A stretch of 64,000 nucleotides of DNA from Lactococcus nasutitermitis (GTDB lineage Bacteria > Bacillota > Bacilli > Lactobacillales > Streptococcaceae), in contig NZ_BOVQ01000003.1 in assembly GCF_018403765.1 (NCBI RefSeq), forward strand, positions 124,001 through 188,000, given 5' to 3'. Of this stretch, positions 29,931 through 38,619 are shown piece after piece. Position numbers and translations under genes: made by a program. Within the stretch, counting starts at the first letter, position 1; each line of letters begins with the position of its first letter. A model generated the notes under the pieces. It saw only the letters and a program-made list of their open reading frames with translations, had not been told where the DNA came from and searched no databases.

Positions 29931-29961
29931 TCTCAATAATAAATGCAGTAAAATAAATAGA

Positions 29962-30360
29962 TTAGATAGCATTACGCAAACGCGCACCACCATTTTCTAA
30001 AATACGAACGGTACGTGGCAAGAAAGCACGAATTTCTTCTTCGTTGTAGCCAACGTGCAAACGTTTTTCGTCCATGATAATCGGACGACGCATGATCTGT
30101 GGATTTTCAGAAATAATCTTAATCGCAGCAGACAAAGACAAATCTTCAAAATCAACACCTAAAGTTTTAACGAAGCGATTACGACTTGAAATCAAGCCCT
30201 CAACACCATCGTCACACTTTTCAAGAATACGGCTGATTTCCTTTACTGACAAAGGATTAGCGATAATATTGCGTTCCTCAAATGGAATCTGGTGATAGGC
30301 AAGCCAGTTTTTTGCTTTTTTGCAACTCGTGCAAGACGGTGCAGTATAAATAGTAATCAT
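29962..30360 (-). CDS. Spx/ArsC-family redox regulator
   Basis: A 132-residue thioredoxin-like protein of the Spx family, which binds the RNA polymerase alpha subunit under oxidative or other stress. The redox switch CTSC is at residues 10-13 in APSCTSCKKAKNWL; RRPIIMDEKRLHVGYNEEEIRAFLP is the conserved C-terminal block. Lactococci carry several Spx paralogues (TrmA among them), so the exact paralogue is uncertain. It neighbours clpP, whose ClpXP complex degrades Spx proteins. Strong AAAGGAG site. Confidence 0.92.
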   Translation of the reverse strand: MITIYTAPSCTSCKKAKNWLAYHQIPFEERNIIANPLSVKEISRILEKCDDGVEGLISSRNRFVKTLGVDFEDLSLSAAIKIISENPQIMRRPIIMDEKRLHVGYNEEEIRAFLPRTVRILENGGARLRNAI

Positions 30361-30430
30361 CCGTTTCTCCTTTATTTTTTTAGTTATTTATCTAACAGGG
30401 TTAAACTTTTCTAACTTCAACGGTTGCTCA

Positions 30431-30439
30431 ATTATACCA
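30431..30439 (-). promoter_or_regulatory. Extended -10 promoter of the Spx-family gene
   Basis: TGGTATAAT on the minus strand, about 70 nt before the start codon; the -35 is T-rich and weak. Confidence 0.5.
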
Positions 30440-30579
30440 TATTTTTAAATCAAAAAAAAGACCTTTTTCATCTTTTTTTCATAAAAATTCATAATTTTTT
30501 TAAATAAATCAAAACCACAATAAAGTAAGCTTTTTCAAGGAATAATAAGCTCAAAATTTTCTAATTATTTCCTTAAAAT

Positions 30580-30603
30580 TTTTTTGACAAAACTGTCAAA
30601 AAG
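30580..30603. repeat. Dispersed palindrome copy
   Basis: TTTTTTTGACA-AAAC-TGTCAAAAA, between the Spx-family gene and clpP. Confidence 0.75.
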
Positions 30604-30627
30604 TATTCAAGACTTTTTTCATCACAA

Positions 30628-30683
30628 TTTTTTTGACAGGCTGAGAATAAATTCTCTAGCCCCTACGGCAGAACTGTCAAAAA
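30628..30683. repeat. Two-hairpin element, short copy
   Basis: TTTTTTTGACAG and AACTGTCAAAAA are the two halves of the dispersed palindrome. They are split by a 33-nt insert that carries only hairpin 2 (GAGAAT-AA-ATTCTC) and the CCCCTACGGCAG tail. The first hairpin of the long form is missing. Confidence 0.85.
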
Positions 30684-30710
30684 CAAAAAAAGCTCCGTAG
30701 AGCTTTTTGA
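30684..30710 (-). terminator. Intrinsic terminator of clpP
   Basis: AAAAAGCTC-TACG-GAGCTTTTTTT on the minus strand, just after the stop codon. Confidence 0.85.
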
Positions 30711-30713
30711 CAG

Positions 30714-31313
30714 TTATTTCAATTTGTTATTTTCCATGATTTCGTCAATAAAACCATAGTCAAGTGTTTCTTGCGCTGTCATCCAGTTATCACGTTCAGC
30801 ATCTTTATTGACCTGTTCCACAGGTTTGCCAGAATTATCCGCCAAAATTTGCTCAAGAACTTCACGTGTGTGTGTCAAATGACGTGCCACGATTTCCATA
30901 TCCGTCTGCTGTGTGCCGCCACCTGTACCACCCATTGGTTGGTGAATCAAGTATTCAGCATTTGGCAACATGAAACGTTTTCCTTTTGTCCCGCTAGACG
31001 CAATGATAGTACCCATTGACGCCGCCATACCCATGACAATCGTCTGTACATCAGATTTGATGAAATTCATCGTATCAACAATCGCCAAACCAGCAGAAAC
31101 ACTGCCTCCAGGACTATTCACATAAATATAAATATCTTTCGTATTATCCTGCGCATCAAGGAAAAGCAACTGTGCAATAATACTGTTTGCCATGCCATCA
31201 TTAACTTCACCAGTCAACATGATAATCCGGTCTTTCAAAAGTCGTGAATAAATGTCATAAGCACGCTCTCCGCGACTTGATTGCTCGATAACAGTAGGAA
31301 CTAAGTAACCCAT
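30714..31313 (-). CDS. clpP: ATP-dependent Clp protease proteolytic subunit
   Basis: A serine protease subunit that forms tetradecamers with ClpX, ClpC or ClpE. The catalytic triad can be placed at Ser99 (GMAASMG), His124 (YLIHQPMGG) and Asp175 (DAERDNW). 199 residues from ATG 31313, chosen because GGAGAG precedes it; six more codons are open upstream but lack a site. A CtsR box overlaps the promoter, so it belongs to the heat/protein-stress regulon together with ctsR-clpC at 48-51 kb. Confidence 0.97.
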   Translation of the reverse strand: MGYLVPTVIEQSSRGERAYDIYSRLLKDRIIMLTGEVNDGMANSIIAQLLFLDAQDNTKDIYIYVNSPGGSVSAGLAIVDTMNFIKSDVQTIVMGMAASMGTIIASSGTKGKRFMLPNAEYLIHQPMGGTGGGTQQTDMEIVARHLTHTREVLEQILADNSGKPVEQVNKDAERDNWMTAQETLDYGFIDEIMENNKLK

Positions 31314-31344
31314 AGTATCTCTCCATTTCATTATTTATGTGCTT

Positions 31345-31374
31345 ATTATATCTCATTGGTCAGAAAAGGTCAAA
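31345..31374 (-). promoter_or_regulatory. clpP promoter with CtsR operator
   Basis: TTGACC (31368-31373), 17 bp, TATAAT (31345-31350). The heptad direct repeat GGTCAGAAAAGGTCAAA (plus strand, 31358-31374) matches the CtsR consensus and covers the -35 and spacer. Confidence 0.85.
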
Positions 31375-31444
31375 GAATAAGCATTTTATTATTTAATTTT
31401 TATCACAATTTTTTTAAATCCCAGTAAGATAAACTAAAAAACAT

Positions 31445-31473
31445 TTCACAAACGCTTTCTTATTTGATATAAT
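31445..31473 (+). promoter_or_regulatory. Promoter of the 31480 gene, leaderless
   Basis: TTCACA, 17 bp, TATAAT (31468-31473) with an extended TGA in front. The ATG starts 6 nt after the -10 and no Shine-Dalgarno is present. Confidence 0.75.
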
Positions 31474-31479
31474 AAAATT

Positions 31480-32010
31480 ATGAATACAGAACTTATCATA
31501 GCAATGATTTTCGGACTGATTATTGGTGCATGGCTGATGGTAGCCGGCATTTATATTTATAAAATTTACGATGAAAATCGCTACAAAAAACGCCTTTCGA
31601 TTGAAAAACTCCTCCGAGAAATTGAAGTCAGAAACACACTGAACCAAAAAATTATCGAAGTCCTCAATCGTCCTATCACAAACGATGACCAAGAACTCAT
31701 CAACCCACAAAGTGACGTCAAAATTCCCTTTTACGATTACAATTTCTTAAAAAATTATACTTCCATGTATAATCTCTACATCCCAACTTATTTTTTGAAC
31801 ACATTCTTCAAAAACCTCGCACATCATTTAGCCGTTTTTGACGATGCTCAAGATTTAAAAAATGGTGGCTATATTTTCAAAGAATCACGTCCCATTTTTG
31901 AAAACTTCTCAGTAGAAATTACTGACGAGATTGAAGCAAAAAAACGTGAACTCAATCAAGCAAGAAATGTTTTCCCAGCAATGTTAAAAAAACAACATTA
32001 CAATCTCTAA
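31480..32010 (+). CDS. Membrane-anchored protein of unknown function
   Basis: I do not recognise this protein. It has 176 residues: one N-terminal membrane helix (about residues 5-27, LIIAMIFGLIIGAWLMVAGIY), then a charged segment (28-62) that may form a coiled coil, then a soluble domain rich in Phe, Tyr and Asn, ending in a basic tail. The short N-terminus before the helix and the Tyr/Lys/Arg-rich flank after it suggest an N-out, C-in anchor. It is one of only two complete plus-strand genes seen, and it is transcribed from an apparently leaderless promoter. A palindrome copy ends it. Confidence 0.75.
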   Translation: MNTELIIAMIFGLIIGAWLMVAGIYIYKIYDENRYKKRLSIEKLLREIEVRNTLNQKIIEVLNRPITNDDQELINPQSDVKIPFYDYNFLKNYTSMYNLYIPTYFLNTFFKNLAHHLAVFDDAQDLKNGGYIFKESRPIFENFSVEITDEIEAKKRELNQARNVFPAMLKKQHYNL

Positions 32011-32014
32011 AACA

Positions 32015-32050
32015 CAAAAAATTTTTGACAGTTCTGTCAAAAATTTTTTT
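32015..32050. terminator. Palindrome serving as bidirectional terminator
   Basis: AAATTTTTGACAG-TT-CTGTCAAAAATTT with A/T-runs on both sides, in the 45-nt gap between the convergent 31480 gene and the permease gene. Confidence 0.8.
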
Positions 32051-32055
32051 CATCT

Positions 32056-33435
32056 TCACAACTCAATTTTAGATTTACGAACTCTCGAAACCATTCCAAA
32101 AACAATAATCCAAAGAATAGTACCTAGCGCAGGTATCCGCGTATCTTTGAAAAAGAACAATGAAACAAAGATAAGACAAAATCCCACAATCGCGATTGGC
32201 ACAAAAATCTTCGCCGCAGGTAAAATAAAACCATCTGGCAAGAAATCTTTTGACTTACGAAATCTCAAAAAAGTGAAAAGTGTCAAAATATAAACTGCAA
32301 GAAATAAATCCGTAGCTACCGAAGTAATCATATTAAAAGCACTCGCCGTCGCCTGAAAACTGGAAATCAACGGAGCAGCTAAAACCAATACCGAAATAAA
32401 CAACAGTGCATTCAAAGGAATTGCCGACTTAGAAAGCTTTGTAAAAGGTCTTGCAAATCTATCTTTATGAATTGTTGATAACGAATAAAGATTACGCGCC
32501 GAACTAAATAAACAAGAATTCAAAGCTGAAGCTGCCGAAGTCAGCACCACAAAATTCACAAGTGCAGCCGCCCATTTTATCCCAATCAACTGAAAAATCA
32601 TCACAAATGGCGACTTATTCGCAGGAATAGACTGCCAATGATAAATCGACATAATCGCAATCAGCGCCCCAACATAAAAGAGAATAATTCTAATCGGAAG
32701 CTGATTGACAGCCTTAACAAGCGTTGGACGAGGATTGTTTGTCTCAGCAATCGTCATCCCAATAAATTCCATCCCCACAAAAGCAAACATTACCATCTGA
32801 AAACTTGCAAAGAAATTCCCAACACCTTTAGGGAAAAATTGAAAATGATTGCTAATATTACTCAAACTTACCACATCAGAGCCATGACGATATTGAGCAA
32901 AAATCAAAATCACCGCCGTGAGAATCAATCCCAAAATAGCCACAACCTTAATCATTGCAAACCAAAATTCCGTCTCACCAAAAAATCGTGCATTCAGCGT
33001 ATTCAGCCCTGTCAAAAGCACCAGAACAATCACTTCCATCAGCCAAGCTGGTGTATGAGGAAACCAATAAGCCAAATAATTCCCAATCGCCGTCAATTCC
33101 GCCATTGCCATGAAAATAACCACCAGCCAATAACTCCATTGCGCAAAATAGCCCGTTTTAGCTCCTAGATAACGACTCACAAAGTTCAAAAAACTATGCT
33201 GCTCCGTATCCGTATAAAGCATCTCTCCGATTGCCCGCAAAAGGATAAACATCAATATCCCAATAATCGCATAAACAAATAAAATCGAAGGTCCCGTCAA
33301 ACTAATGGACTTACCAGCTCCAAGAAAAAGTCCTGTTCCAATAGTTCCTGCAATAGCAATCAACTGAATATGACGATTTTGCAATCCTCTTCTCGTTGTC
33401 GTTTTTTCCAATAATTTTTTATTTTCATTTTCCAT
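32056..33435 (-). CDS. Amino acid permease (APC superfamily)
   Basis: A 12-helix cytoplasmic-membrane transporter of the AAT/LysP-like group, about 459 residues. The N-terminal RRGLQNRHIQLIAIAGTIGTGLFLGAGKSI is the family signature around helix 1; FVGMEFIGMTIAETNNP is the conserved helix 6-7 region. The substrate cannot be assigned; relatives carry proline, D-alanine/glycine, lysine or aromatic amino acids. I chose ATG 33435, 7 nt after the -10 box and without a ribosome binding site; an ATG three codons earlier would overlap the -10. Confidence 0.88.
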   Translation of the reverse strand: MENENKKLLEKTTTRRGLQNRHIQLIAIAGTIGTGLFLGAGKSISLTGPSILFVYAIIGILMFILLRAIGEMLYTDTEQHSFLNFVSRYLGAKTGYFAQWSYWLVVIFMAMAELTAIGNYLAYWFPHTPAWLMEVIVLVLLTGLNTLNARFFGETEFWFAMIKVVAILGLILTAVILIFAQYRHGSDVVSLSNISNHFQFFPKGVGNFFASFQMVMFAFVGMEFIGMTIAETNNPRPTLVKAVNQLPIRIILFYVGALIAIMSIYHWQSIPANKSPFVMIFQLIGIKWAAALVNFVVLTSAASALNSCLFSSARNLYSLSTIHKDRFARPFTKLSKSAIPLNALLFISVLVLAAPLISSFQATASAFNMITSVATDLFLAVYILTLFTFLRFRKSKDFLPDGFILPAAKIFVPIAIVGFCLIFVSLFFFKDTRIPALGTILWIIVFGMVSRVRKSKIEL

Positions 33436-33442
33436 AAAATAC

Positions 33443-33471
33443 ATTATACACTAAAACGTCAGAAATGTCTA
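33443..33471 (-). promoter_or_regulatory. Promoter of the permease gene, leaderless
   Basis: TAGACA (33466-33471), 17 bp, TATAAT (33443-33448), then 7 nt to the start codon with no Shine-Dalgarno. Confidence 0.75.
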
Positions 33472-33525
33472 AAATTGTATTAACAAATCTAAAAAATACA
33501 CCTCTAAAAGAAGTGCATTTTATTT

Positions 33526-36500
33526 TTAAACGAGTTCTAACAGCAAATCTTGCGTTTGAATAGCTTCCCCAGTCAAAGCATGGATTTTACCAACAACCGC
33601 ATCAAACGGTGCTTCAATCGTTGTCTCCATCTTCATCGCTTCTGTAACCATCAAAGCTTGACCTTTTTTAACTTTATCGCCCTCTTTGACCAAAACATCA
33701 AGAACAGAACCCGGCATTGTCGCACCAATCTGATTTGGATTCCCCGTCTCAGCCTTACGTTTTGCTACAACTTGCGCTTTAATAGAATGGTCATTAATCA
33801 CTACTTCACGCCGTTGTCCGTTCAAATTAAAGAATAACACACGATCCCCAGAAAGATTAGGCTCGCCAATATCATCAAGACGAATAATTAACGTCTTCCC
33901 TTTTTCAATCTCCAGCTCAATCTTCTCACCAAGTCGCATTCCATGCAAGAATGTTGGTGTATCAAGTAAAGTAACTGCACCAAATTCATGTTGCATCTTT
34001 TGATAATCAAGGAAAACTTGTGGATACATCAAGTAACTAATCACTTCATGTTCCCCTGGTTCATAACCAATCTTTTCTTGAAGTTCAGCTTTTACCTGCT
34101 CAAAATCAACAGCAGGCGCATGAAGTCCCGGACGGTCTGTTAAAGGTGTCTTTCCTTTCAAGATAATCTTTTGCAATTTCTCAGGAAATCCTCCGACAGG
34201 TTGACCAAGATTTCCCGCAAAGAAATTAATCACTGATTCAGGGAAATTTAGACCTTCTCCTCTTTCGTAGATATCTTGTTCTGTCAAGTCATTTTGTATC
34301 ATAAACAGCGCCATATCGCCAACAACTTTTGAACTTGGTGTGACTTTGATAATATCCCCAAACATCATGTTGACCGTGCGATACATCCGTTTTACTTCAT
34401 CAAATTTATGATCCAATCCAACTGCTGCCGCTTGTGCTTTCAAGTTTGTATATTGTCCACCAGGCATTTCGTGCATATAAACTTCCGTTTGTGGGCTAGT
34501 AATTCCAGCTTCAAACGCCGCATAATATTTACGCACATCTTCCCAATAATGGTCAATTTCCTCAGCATTCTTGATATTAATATTTGCATGACGTGGACCA
34601 TGTTCCAAAGCATAATAAATCGACTGCATTGAAGGCTGTGACGTTCCACCAGCAAGTGAAGCTGTCGCCACATCAATAATATCAACACCCGCTTGTGTCG
34701 CACCAGAATACGTAATAATCCCGTTCCCAGACGTATCATGTGTATGCAGATGGATTGGCAAATCAATCGTTTCTTTCAACTCAGAAATCAAACGATAAGC
34801 CGCTTGTGGTTTCAACAAACCTGCCATATCCTTGATTGCAAGAATATGCGCACCCGTTGCTTCCATCTCTTTTGCCAAGTCTTTATAGTATTTCAAACTG
34901 TATTTTGGACGGTCAGGATTGAGAATATCGCCAGTATAACAAATTGTTGCTTCAGCAATTTTACCCGCATCACGCACCGCTTGAATTGATTTTTCCATCT
35001 GTGGCAGCCAGTTCAGACTATCAAAGATACGGAACACATCAATCCCCTCATTGGAAGCGACCTTGATAAATTCTTCAATTACATTATCTGGGTAATTTTG
35101 GTAACCTACAGCATTTGAACCACGGAAAAGCATTTGGAACATGGTATTTGGCATCAATTTACGAAGTTTACGCAGACGATACCAAGGACTTTCATTCAAG
35201 AAACGATAAGCCACATCAAACGTCGCACCGCCCCACATCTCAGCAGAGAACAACTCAGGCAAACCTTCATCAATAGATGCCGCAATCCCTTTCATATCCT
35301 GCAAACGCAAACGTGTTGCAAGCAATGATTGATGCGCATCACGTAACGTTGTATCTGTCAACAAAACCTCTTTTGTATTCTTAACAAAATCAACAACAGC
35401 ATCTGCACCCTCTTCATCAAGAATATTTTTGGCAGTACGAACCTTTTCGCCAACAACTAATTGAGGTTGACGCGCTTCAGCATAATGTTTTTTCTTTGTA
35501 TCTTCAATACCCGGAAATCCATTCACTGTGATATTTGCTAGATAATGCAATGTTTTTGTCCCACGATTGCGCATTTGTGGGAAATTAAACAAACTTGGTG
35601 TATTATCAATAAATGTCGTTGTTGCCTGACCACTTGTGAAATGTTCATCTTTAATCACATTTATCAAAAATGGAATATTAGTTTTCACACCACGAATACG
35701 GAATTCATGCAACACACGATCCATCTTGCGTACCGTGTCTGAAAAGTCTTTTGCGAAAGTACAAACTTTTACCAAAAGCGAGTCAAAATATGGTGTGACT
35801 TCATATCCAGCATAAGCATTGCCGACATCAAGACGAATACCATACCCCCCTGGAGAACGATAAGTATTGATTTTACCAGTATCTGGTAAAAAGCCATTTT
35901 CAGGGTCTTCTGTTGTGATACGACATTGAATAGCTGAACCGAGTGCAGGAATTTCAGATTGTTCAGGAATACCAATTTCTTTGTGTAAATCTTTTCCTTG
36001 CGCAATTAAGATTTGCGCTTGAACAATATCAACACCTGTAATCAACTCAGTAATCGTATGTTCCACCTGAACACGAGGATTGACCTCAATAAAGTAGAAT
36101 TTATCATCTTTTACCAAAAATTCAACCGTACCAGCATTAACATAACCAACATTTTTACAGAGTTTCACAGCTGCCGCACAGATTTCCTCACGAAATTCTG
36201 GTGATAAACCAACAGCAGGAGCAATTTCAATCACTTTTTGATTACGACGTTGCACGGAACAATCACGTTCATGAAGATGGACAATATTTCCATGACTATC
36301 GCCAAGAATTTGAACCTCGATATGTTTTGGATTTTCAATGTATTTTTCAACATAAATCTCGCCTGAACCAAAAGCCCCAATAGCTTCTGACTTCGCACGC
36401 GCATAACCATCACGCATCTCATCTTCATTGCGAGCCACACGCATCCCACGTCCGCCACCACCAAGAGCAGCTTTAATCATGACAGGATAATCATATTTCT

Positions 36501-36942
36501 TCGCAAATTCAAGCGCACCGTCAATGTCAACAGCACCAGGTGTTCCAGGAATACCAGGAACATTTGCTTCCACTGCTGCTTCTTTAGCTTTGATTTTATC
36601 GCCGAAAATATCCAAATGATGAAGTTCAGGACCGACAAATGTCAAACCAGCAGCACGTACTTTTGTCGCAAAGTCCAAGTTTTCAGATAATAATCCATAT
36701 CCTGGGTGAATAGCATCAGCACCGCATTCTAGAGCTACACGAATAATATCATCCATATCAAGATAAGCATCAATAGGCTTTTTACCTTGACCAATCAAAT
36801 AAGATTCATCTGCTTTAAAACGATGCACAGAATATTCATCTTCTTTTGCATAAACTGCGACTGTTGAAAGTCCCAATTCATTACAAGCACGAAAGACACG
36901 AATCGCGATTTCGCCGCGATTGGCAACTAGCAATTTTTTCAT
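33526..36942 (-). CDS. pycA: Pyruvate carboxylase
   Basis: A biotin enzyme converting pyruvate, bicarbonate and ATP to oxaloacetate, the anaplerotic step feeding aspartate synthesis in lactococci. Domains in order: biotin carboxylase (1-450; KKLLVANRGEIAIRVFRAC, ATP loop GGGGRGMRV, catalytic EVNPRVQVEHTITE), carboxyltransferase (530-800; DTTLRDAHQSLLATR, metal site HLHTHDTSGNG), allosteric linker and a C-terminal biotinyl domain with the biotinylated Lys in TEAMKMETT. 1138 residues from ATG 36942, fixed by GGAGG. Confidence 0.97.
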   Translation of the reverse strand: MKKLLVANRGEIAIRVFRACNELGLSTVAVYAKEDEYSVHRFKADESYLIGQGKKPIDAYLDMDDIIRVALECGADAIHPGYGLLSENLDFATKVRAAGLTFVGPELHHLDIFGDKIKAKEAAVEANVPGIPGTPGAVDIDGALEFAKKYDYPVMIKAALGGGGRGMRVARNEDEMRDGYARAKSEAIGAFGSGEIYVEKYIENPKHIEVQILGDSHGNIVHLHERDCSVQRRNQKVIEIAPAVGLSPEFREEICAAAVKLCKNVGYVNAGTVEFLVKDDKFYFIEVNPRVQVEHTITELITGVDIVQAQILIAQGKDLHKEIGIPEQSEIPALGSAIQCRITTEDPENGFLPDTGKINTYRSPGGYGIRLDVGNAYAGYEVTPYFDSLLVKVCTFAKDFSDTVRKMDRVLHEFRIRGVKTNIPFLINVIKDEHFTSGQATTTFIDNTPSLFNFPQMRNRGTKTLHYLANITVNGFPGIEDTKKKHYAEARQPQLVVGEKVRTAKNILDEEGADAVVDFVKNTKEVLLTDTTLRDAHQSLLATRLRLQDMKGIAASIDEGLPELFSAEMWGGATFDVAYRFLNESPWYRLRKLRKLMPNTMFQMLFRGSNAVGYQNYPDNVIEEFIKVASNEGIDVFRIFDSLNWLPQMEKSIQAVRDAGKIAEATICYTGDILNPDRPKYSLKYYKDLAKEMEATGAHILAIKDMAGLLKPQAAYRLISELKETIDLPIHLHTHDTSGNGIITYSGATQAGVDIIDVATASLAGGTSQPSMQSIYYALEHGPRHANINIKNAEEIDHYWEDVRKYYAAFEAGITSPQTEVYMHEMPGGQYTNLKAQAAAVGLDHKFDEVKRMYRTVNMMFGDIIKVTPSSKVVGDMALFMIQNDLTEQDIYERGEGLNFPESVINFFAGNLGQPVGGFPEKLQKIILKGKTPLTDRPGLHAPAVDFEQVKAELQEKIGYEPGEHEVISYLMYPQVFLDYQKMQHEFGAVTLLDTPTFLHGMRLGEKIELEIEKGKTLIIRLDDIGEPNLSGDRVLFFNLNGQRREVVINDHSIKAQVVAKRKAETGNPNQIGATMPGSVLDVLVKEGDKVKKGQALMVTEAMKMETTIEAPFDAVVGKIHALTGEAIQTQDLLLELV

Positions 36943-36984
36943 ATAGCCTCCAAATTGATTATTCACTAATATTTTTCTATGTAT

Positions 36985-37002
36985 TGACAATTTTCTGTCA
37001 AA
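36985..37002. repeat. Degenerate palindrome near the pycA promoter
   Basis: TTGACA-ATTTTC-TGTCAA. It could be a diverged copy of the dispersed repeat; on the minus strand its left part could serve as a -35 box for pycA. Confidence 0.35.
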
Positions 37003-37017
37003 TCCATTTATTTTAAG

Positions 37018-37039
37018 GCTCTGTCAACAATGACAGAGC
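37018..37039 (-). terminator. Hairpin after ftsW
   Basis: GCTCTGTCA and TGACAGAGC form a perfect 9-bp stem with a 4-base loop, 14 nt after the ftsW stop. The T-run is weak. Confidence 0.55.
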
Positions 37040-37052
37040 AATCTTAACAAAA

Positions 37053-38300
37053 TTATTGTTTAACGACTTGATATTGCCCAGTGAGTTCTGTGATTTCGCG
37101 ACGTTTTTCATCCGCAGAAATATTAAGAACAAAAGCAACACCAAGCGAAAGTACAAGGAAGGACGAGCCTCCTTGCGAGACAAAGGGAAAAGTAACCCCA
37201 GTTTCTGGAATAACTCCAATCGCTCCTCCTACGTTGATAAAAACTTGTAAAAGTAAGAGTGATGAAACACCAATCGCCATCAAACTATTAAAAGAGTTAC
37301 GCGCTCGAATACCTACTAATAAGATACGAATAATGAGGAAAAATAGAATACCAAGTACTAAAATTCCACCAATAATTCCCAATTCTTCCATGATAATAGG
37401 AAATACAAAGTCTGTTTGTGCTTCTGGCAAGAAGCCATTTTTCTCAATAGAATTTCCTAATCCTCGTCCTATCCAACCACCATTTGCAATCGCATAATAA
37501 GAATTTGCCAACTGATGTCCAGAATTTGCCAAGTCAGAAAAAGGATTTATAAAAGCGATAAAACGTTTATTGATATATGAAATACGAAGAAACGTTGGAA
37601 TAATATTTCCACCTGTCGCATAAAGCACTCCTATAAATGCGAGAATTGCTGCAAGGATAATCTTTCCATAGCCACTGAACCAGCGCCAAGAAATACCACT
37701 TGCACCTACCATCACAAAAACTATTGCCGCCATAATAGTACTATTTCCAATATCAGGCATGATAAGTTCAATCAAAATTAAACTTAAAATCGGTAAACGC
37801 CAACCTCCCAACAATTTTTGAACGATACTTTTTCCTTTAAAAATTTCATGGATATCTTTTTTACCAATCTCATCTTGTTTACTAGAAAAGACTGATGCAA
37901 GATACCACACAATGAAAATCTTTGCAAGTTCAGCTGGCTGAATTGACCCAATTCCGGGAATGATAATCCATCCATGAGTTCCCCCATTTCCCGTAGTTAT
38001 AAGTTTGGGACCAACTCTTGCAAAAATGAGTAAGGCTAAAAGTACAAAAAACAAAAATCCAAGAAGCTTCTGACTTTTGAGCGCTTTAAGTTTCATACGA
38101 TAAATAACACTGATTGCCACAAAACTCAAGAGCATAAATACTGCCTGATTGATAACAGACCTATAAGGAGAAAGTCCATGGCTGATTTGATAAGGAACCG
38201 ATGTTGAAAACACCATAATAATTCCTATTGCTGACATGAGCAAGTAGGGAATCAAAATGGAATAATCTAAGAAATTGGTCTTTTTCAATCCTTCTTTCAT
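37053..38300 (-). CDS. ftsW: SEDS-family peptidoglycan polymerase FtsW
   Basis: An integral membrane glycosyltransferase that polymerises lipid II with its class B PBP at the septum. The 415 residues have about ten helices. SEDS motifs are GTHGWIIIPGIGSIQPAELAKI, NSYYAIANGGWIGRGLGNS and the C-terminal IGVIPETGVTFPFVSQGGSS. Position next to pycA fits lactococcal ftsW rather than rodA; family membership is certain, ftsW versus rodA slightly less so. Confidence 0.9.
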   Translation of the reverse strand: MKEGLKKTNFLDYSILIPYLLMSAIGIIMVFSTSVPYQISHGLSPYRSVINQAVFMLLSFVAISVIYRMKLKALKSQKLLGFLFFVLLALLIFARVGPKLITTGNGGTHGWIIIPGIGSIQPAELAKIFIVWYLASVFSSKQDEIGKKDIHEIFKGKSIVQKLLGGWRLPILSLILIELIMPDIGNSTIMAAIVFVMVGASGISWRWFSGYGKIILAAILAFIGVLYATGGNIIPTFLRISYINKRFIAFINPFSDLANSGHQLANSYYAIANGGWIGRGLGNSIEKNGFLPEAQTDFVFPIIMEELGIIGGILVLGILFFLIIRILLVGIRARNSFNSLMAIGVSSLLLLQVFINVGGAIGVIPETGVTFPFVSQGGSSFLVLSLGVAFVLNISADEKRREITELTGQYQVVKQ

Positions 38301-38399
38301 TTTTATCCTTCCTTATTGAGACAGCTTTTCAATTATATTATCTTTTTTATTATATCATTTTATCTCGCCATTTTGCAATAGCAAAGCCAAATAAGAAAG

Positions 38400-38424
38400 G
38401 AAAAAGGAGGATTTCCCTCCTTAT
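38400..38424 (-). terminator. Intrinsic terminator of rpmG
   Basis: AAGGAGG/CCTCCTT stem with a 5-base loop and following T residues on the minus strand. A second, weaker hairpin (TTTTCATT/AATGAAAA) lies at 38438-38462. Confidence 0.8.
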
Positions 38425-38472
38425 TTTATATTTCTTATTTTCATTCAGATAATAATGAAAATGCTATTCGTT

Positions 38473-38619
38473 TTACTCCTCTTTATGCAAAGTCACAAGC
38501 CGTTCTTTCGGGCAAAACTTGAGACTTTCTACTTTTTCTGGATGTGTAGCTTTATTTTTACTACTGATATAGTTTTTGCTTCCACAAGATGTGCAACGTA
38601 AAGTTATTTTAACCCTCAT
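38473..38619 (-). CDS. rpmG: Ribosomal protein L33
   Basis: A 48-residue large-subunit protein. It begins [19 protein letters not shown] and continues with [19 protein letters not shown] to LHKEE. The first Cys-x-x-Cys (9 and 12) is present, but in the second pair only Cys36 remains, so zinc binding is doubtful. Its start overlaps the pmrA stop by 11 nt, so the two are co-transcribed. Lactococci carry more than one rpmG; this is the copy linked to pmrA. Confidence 0.9.
   Translation of the reverse strand: MRVKITLRCTSCGSKNYISSKNKATHPEKVESLKFCPKERLVTLHKEE

Noticed and set aside
34408-36464. Open frames on the plus strand opposite pycA
   Set aside because: Cys/His/Phe-rich translations typical of antisense to a real gene; no binding sites.
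36985-37039. Two further TGACAG-type hairpins near pycA/ftsW counted as repeat copies
   Set aside because: Centres and flanks differ from the consensus; treated as a degenerate copy and an ordinary hairpin.
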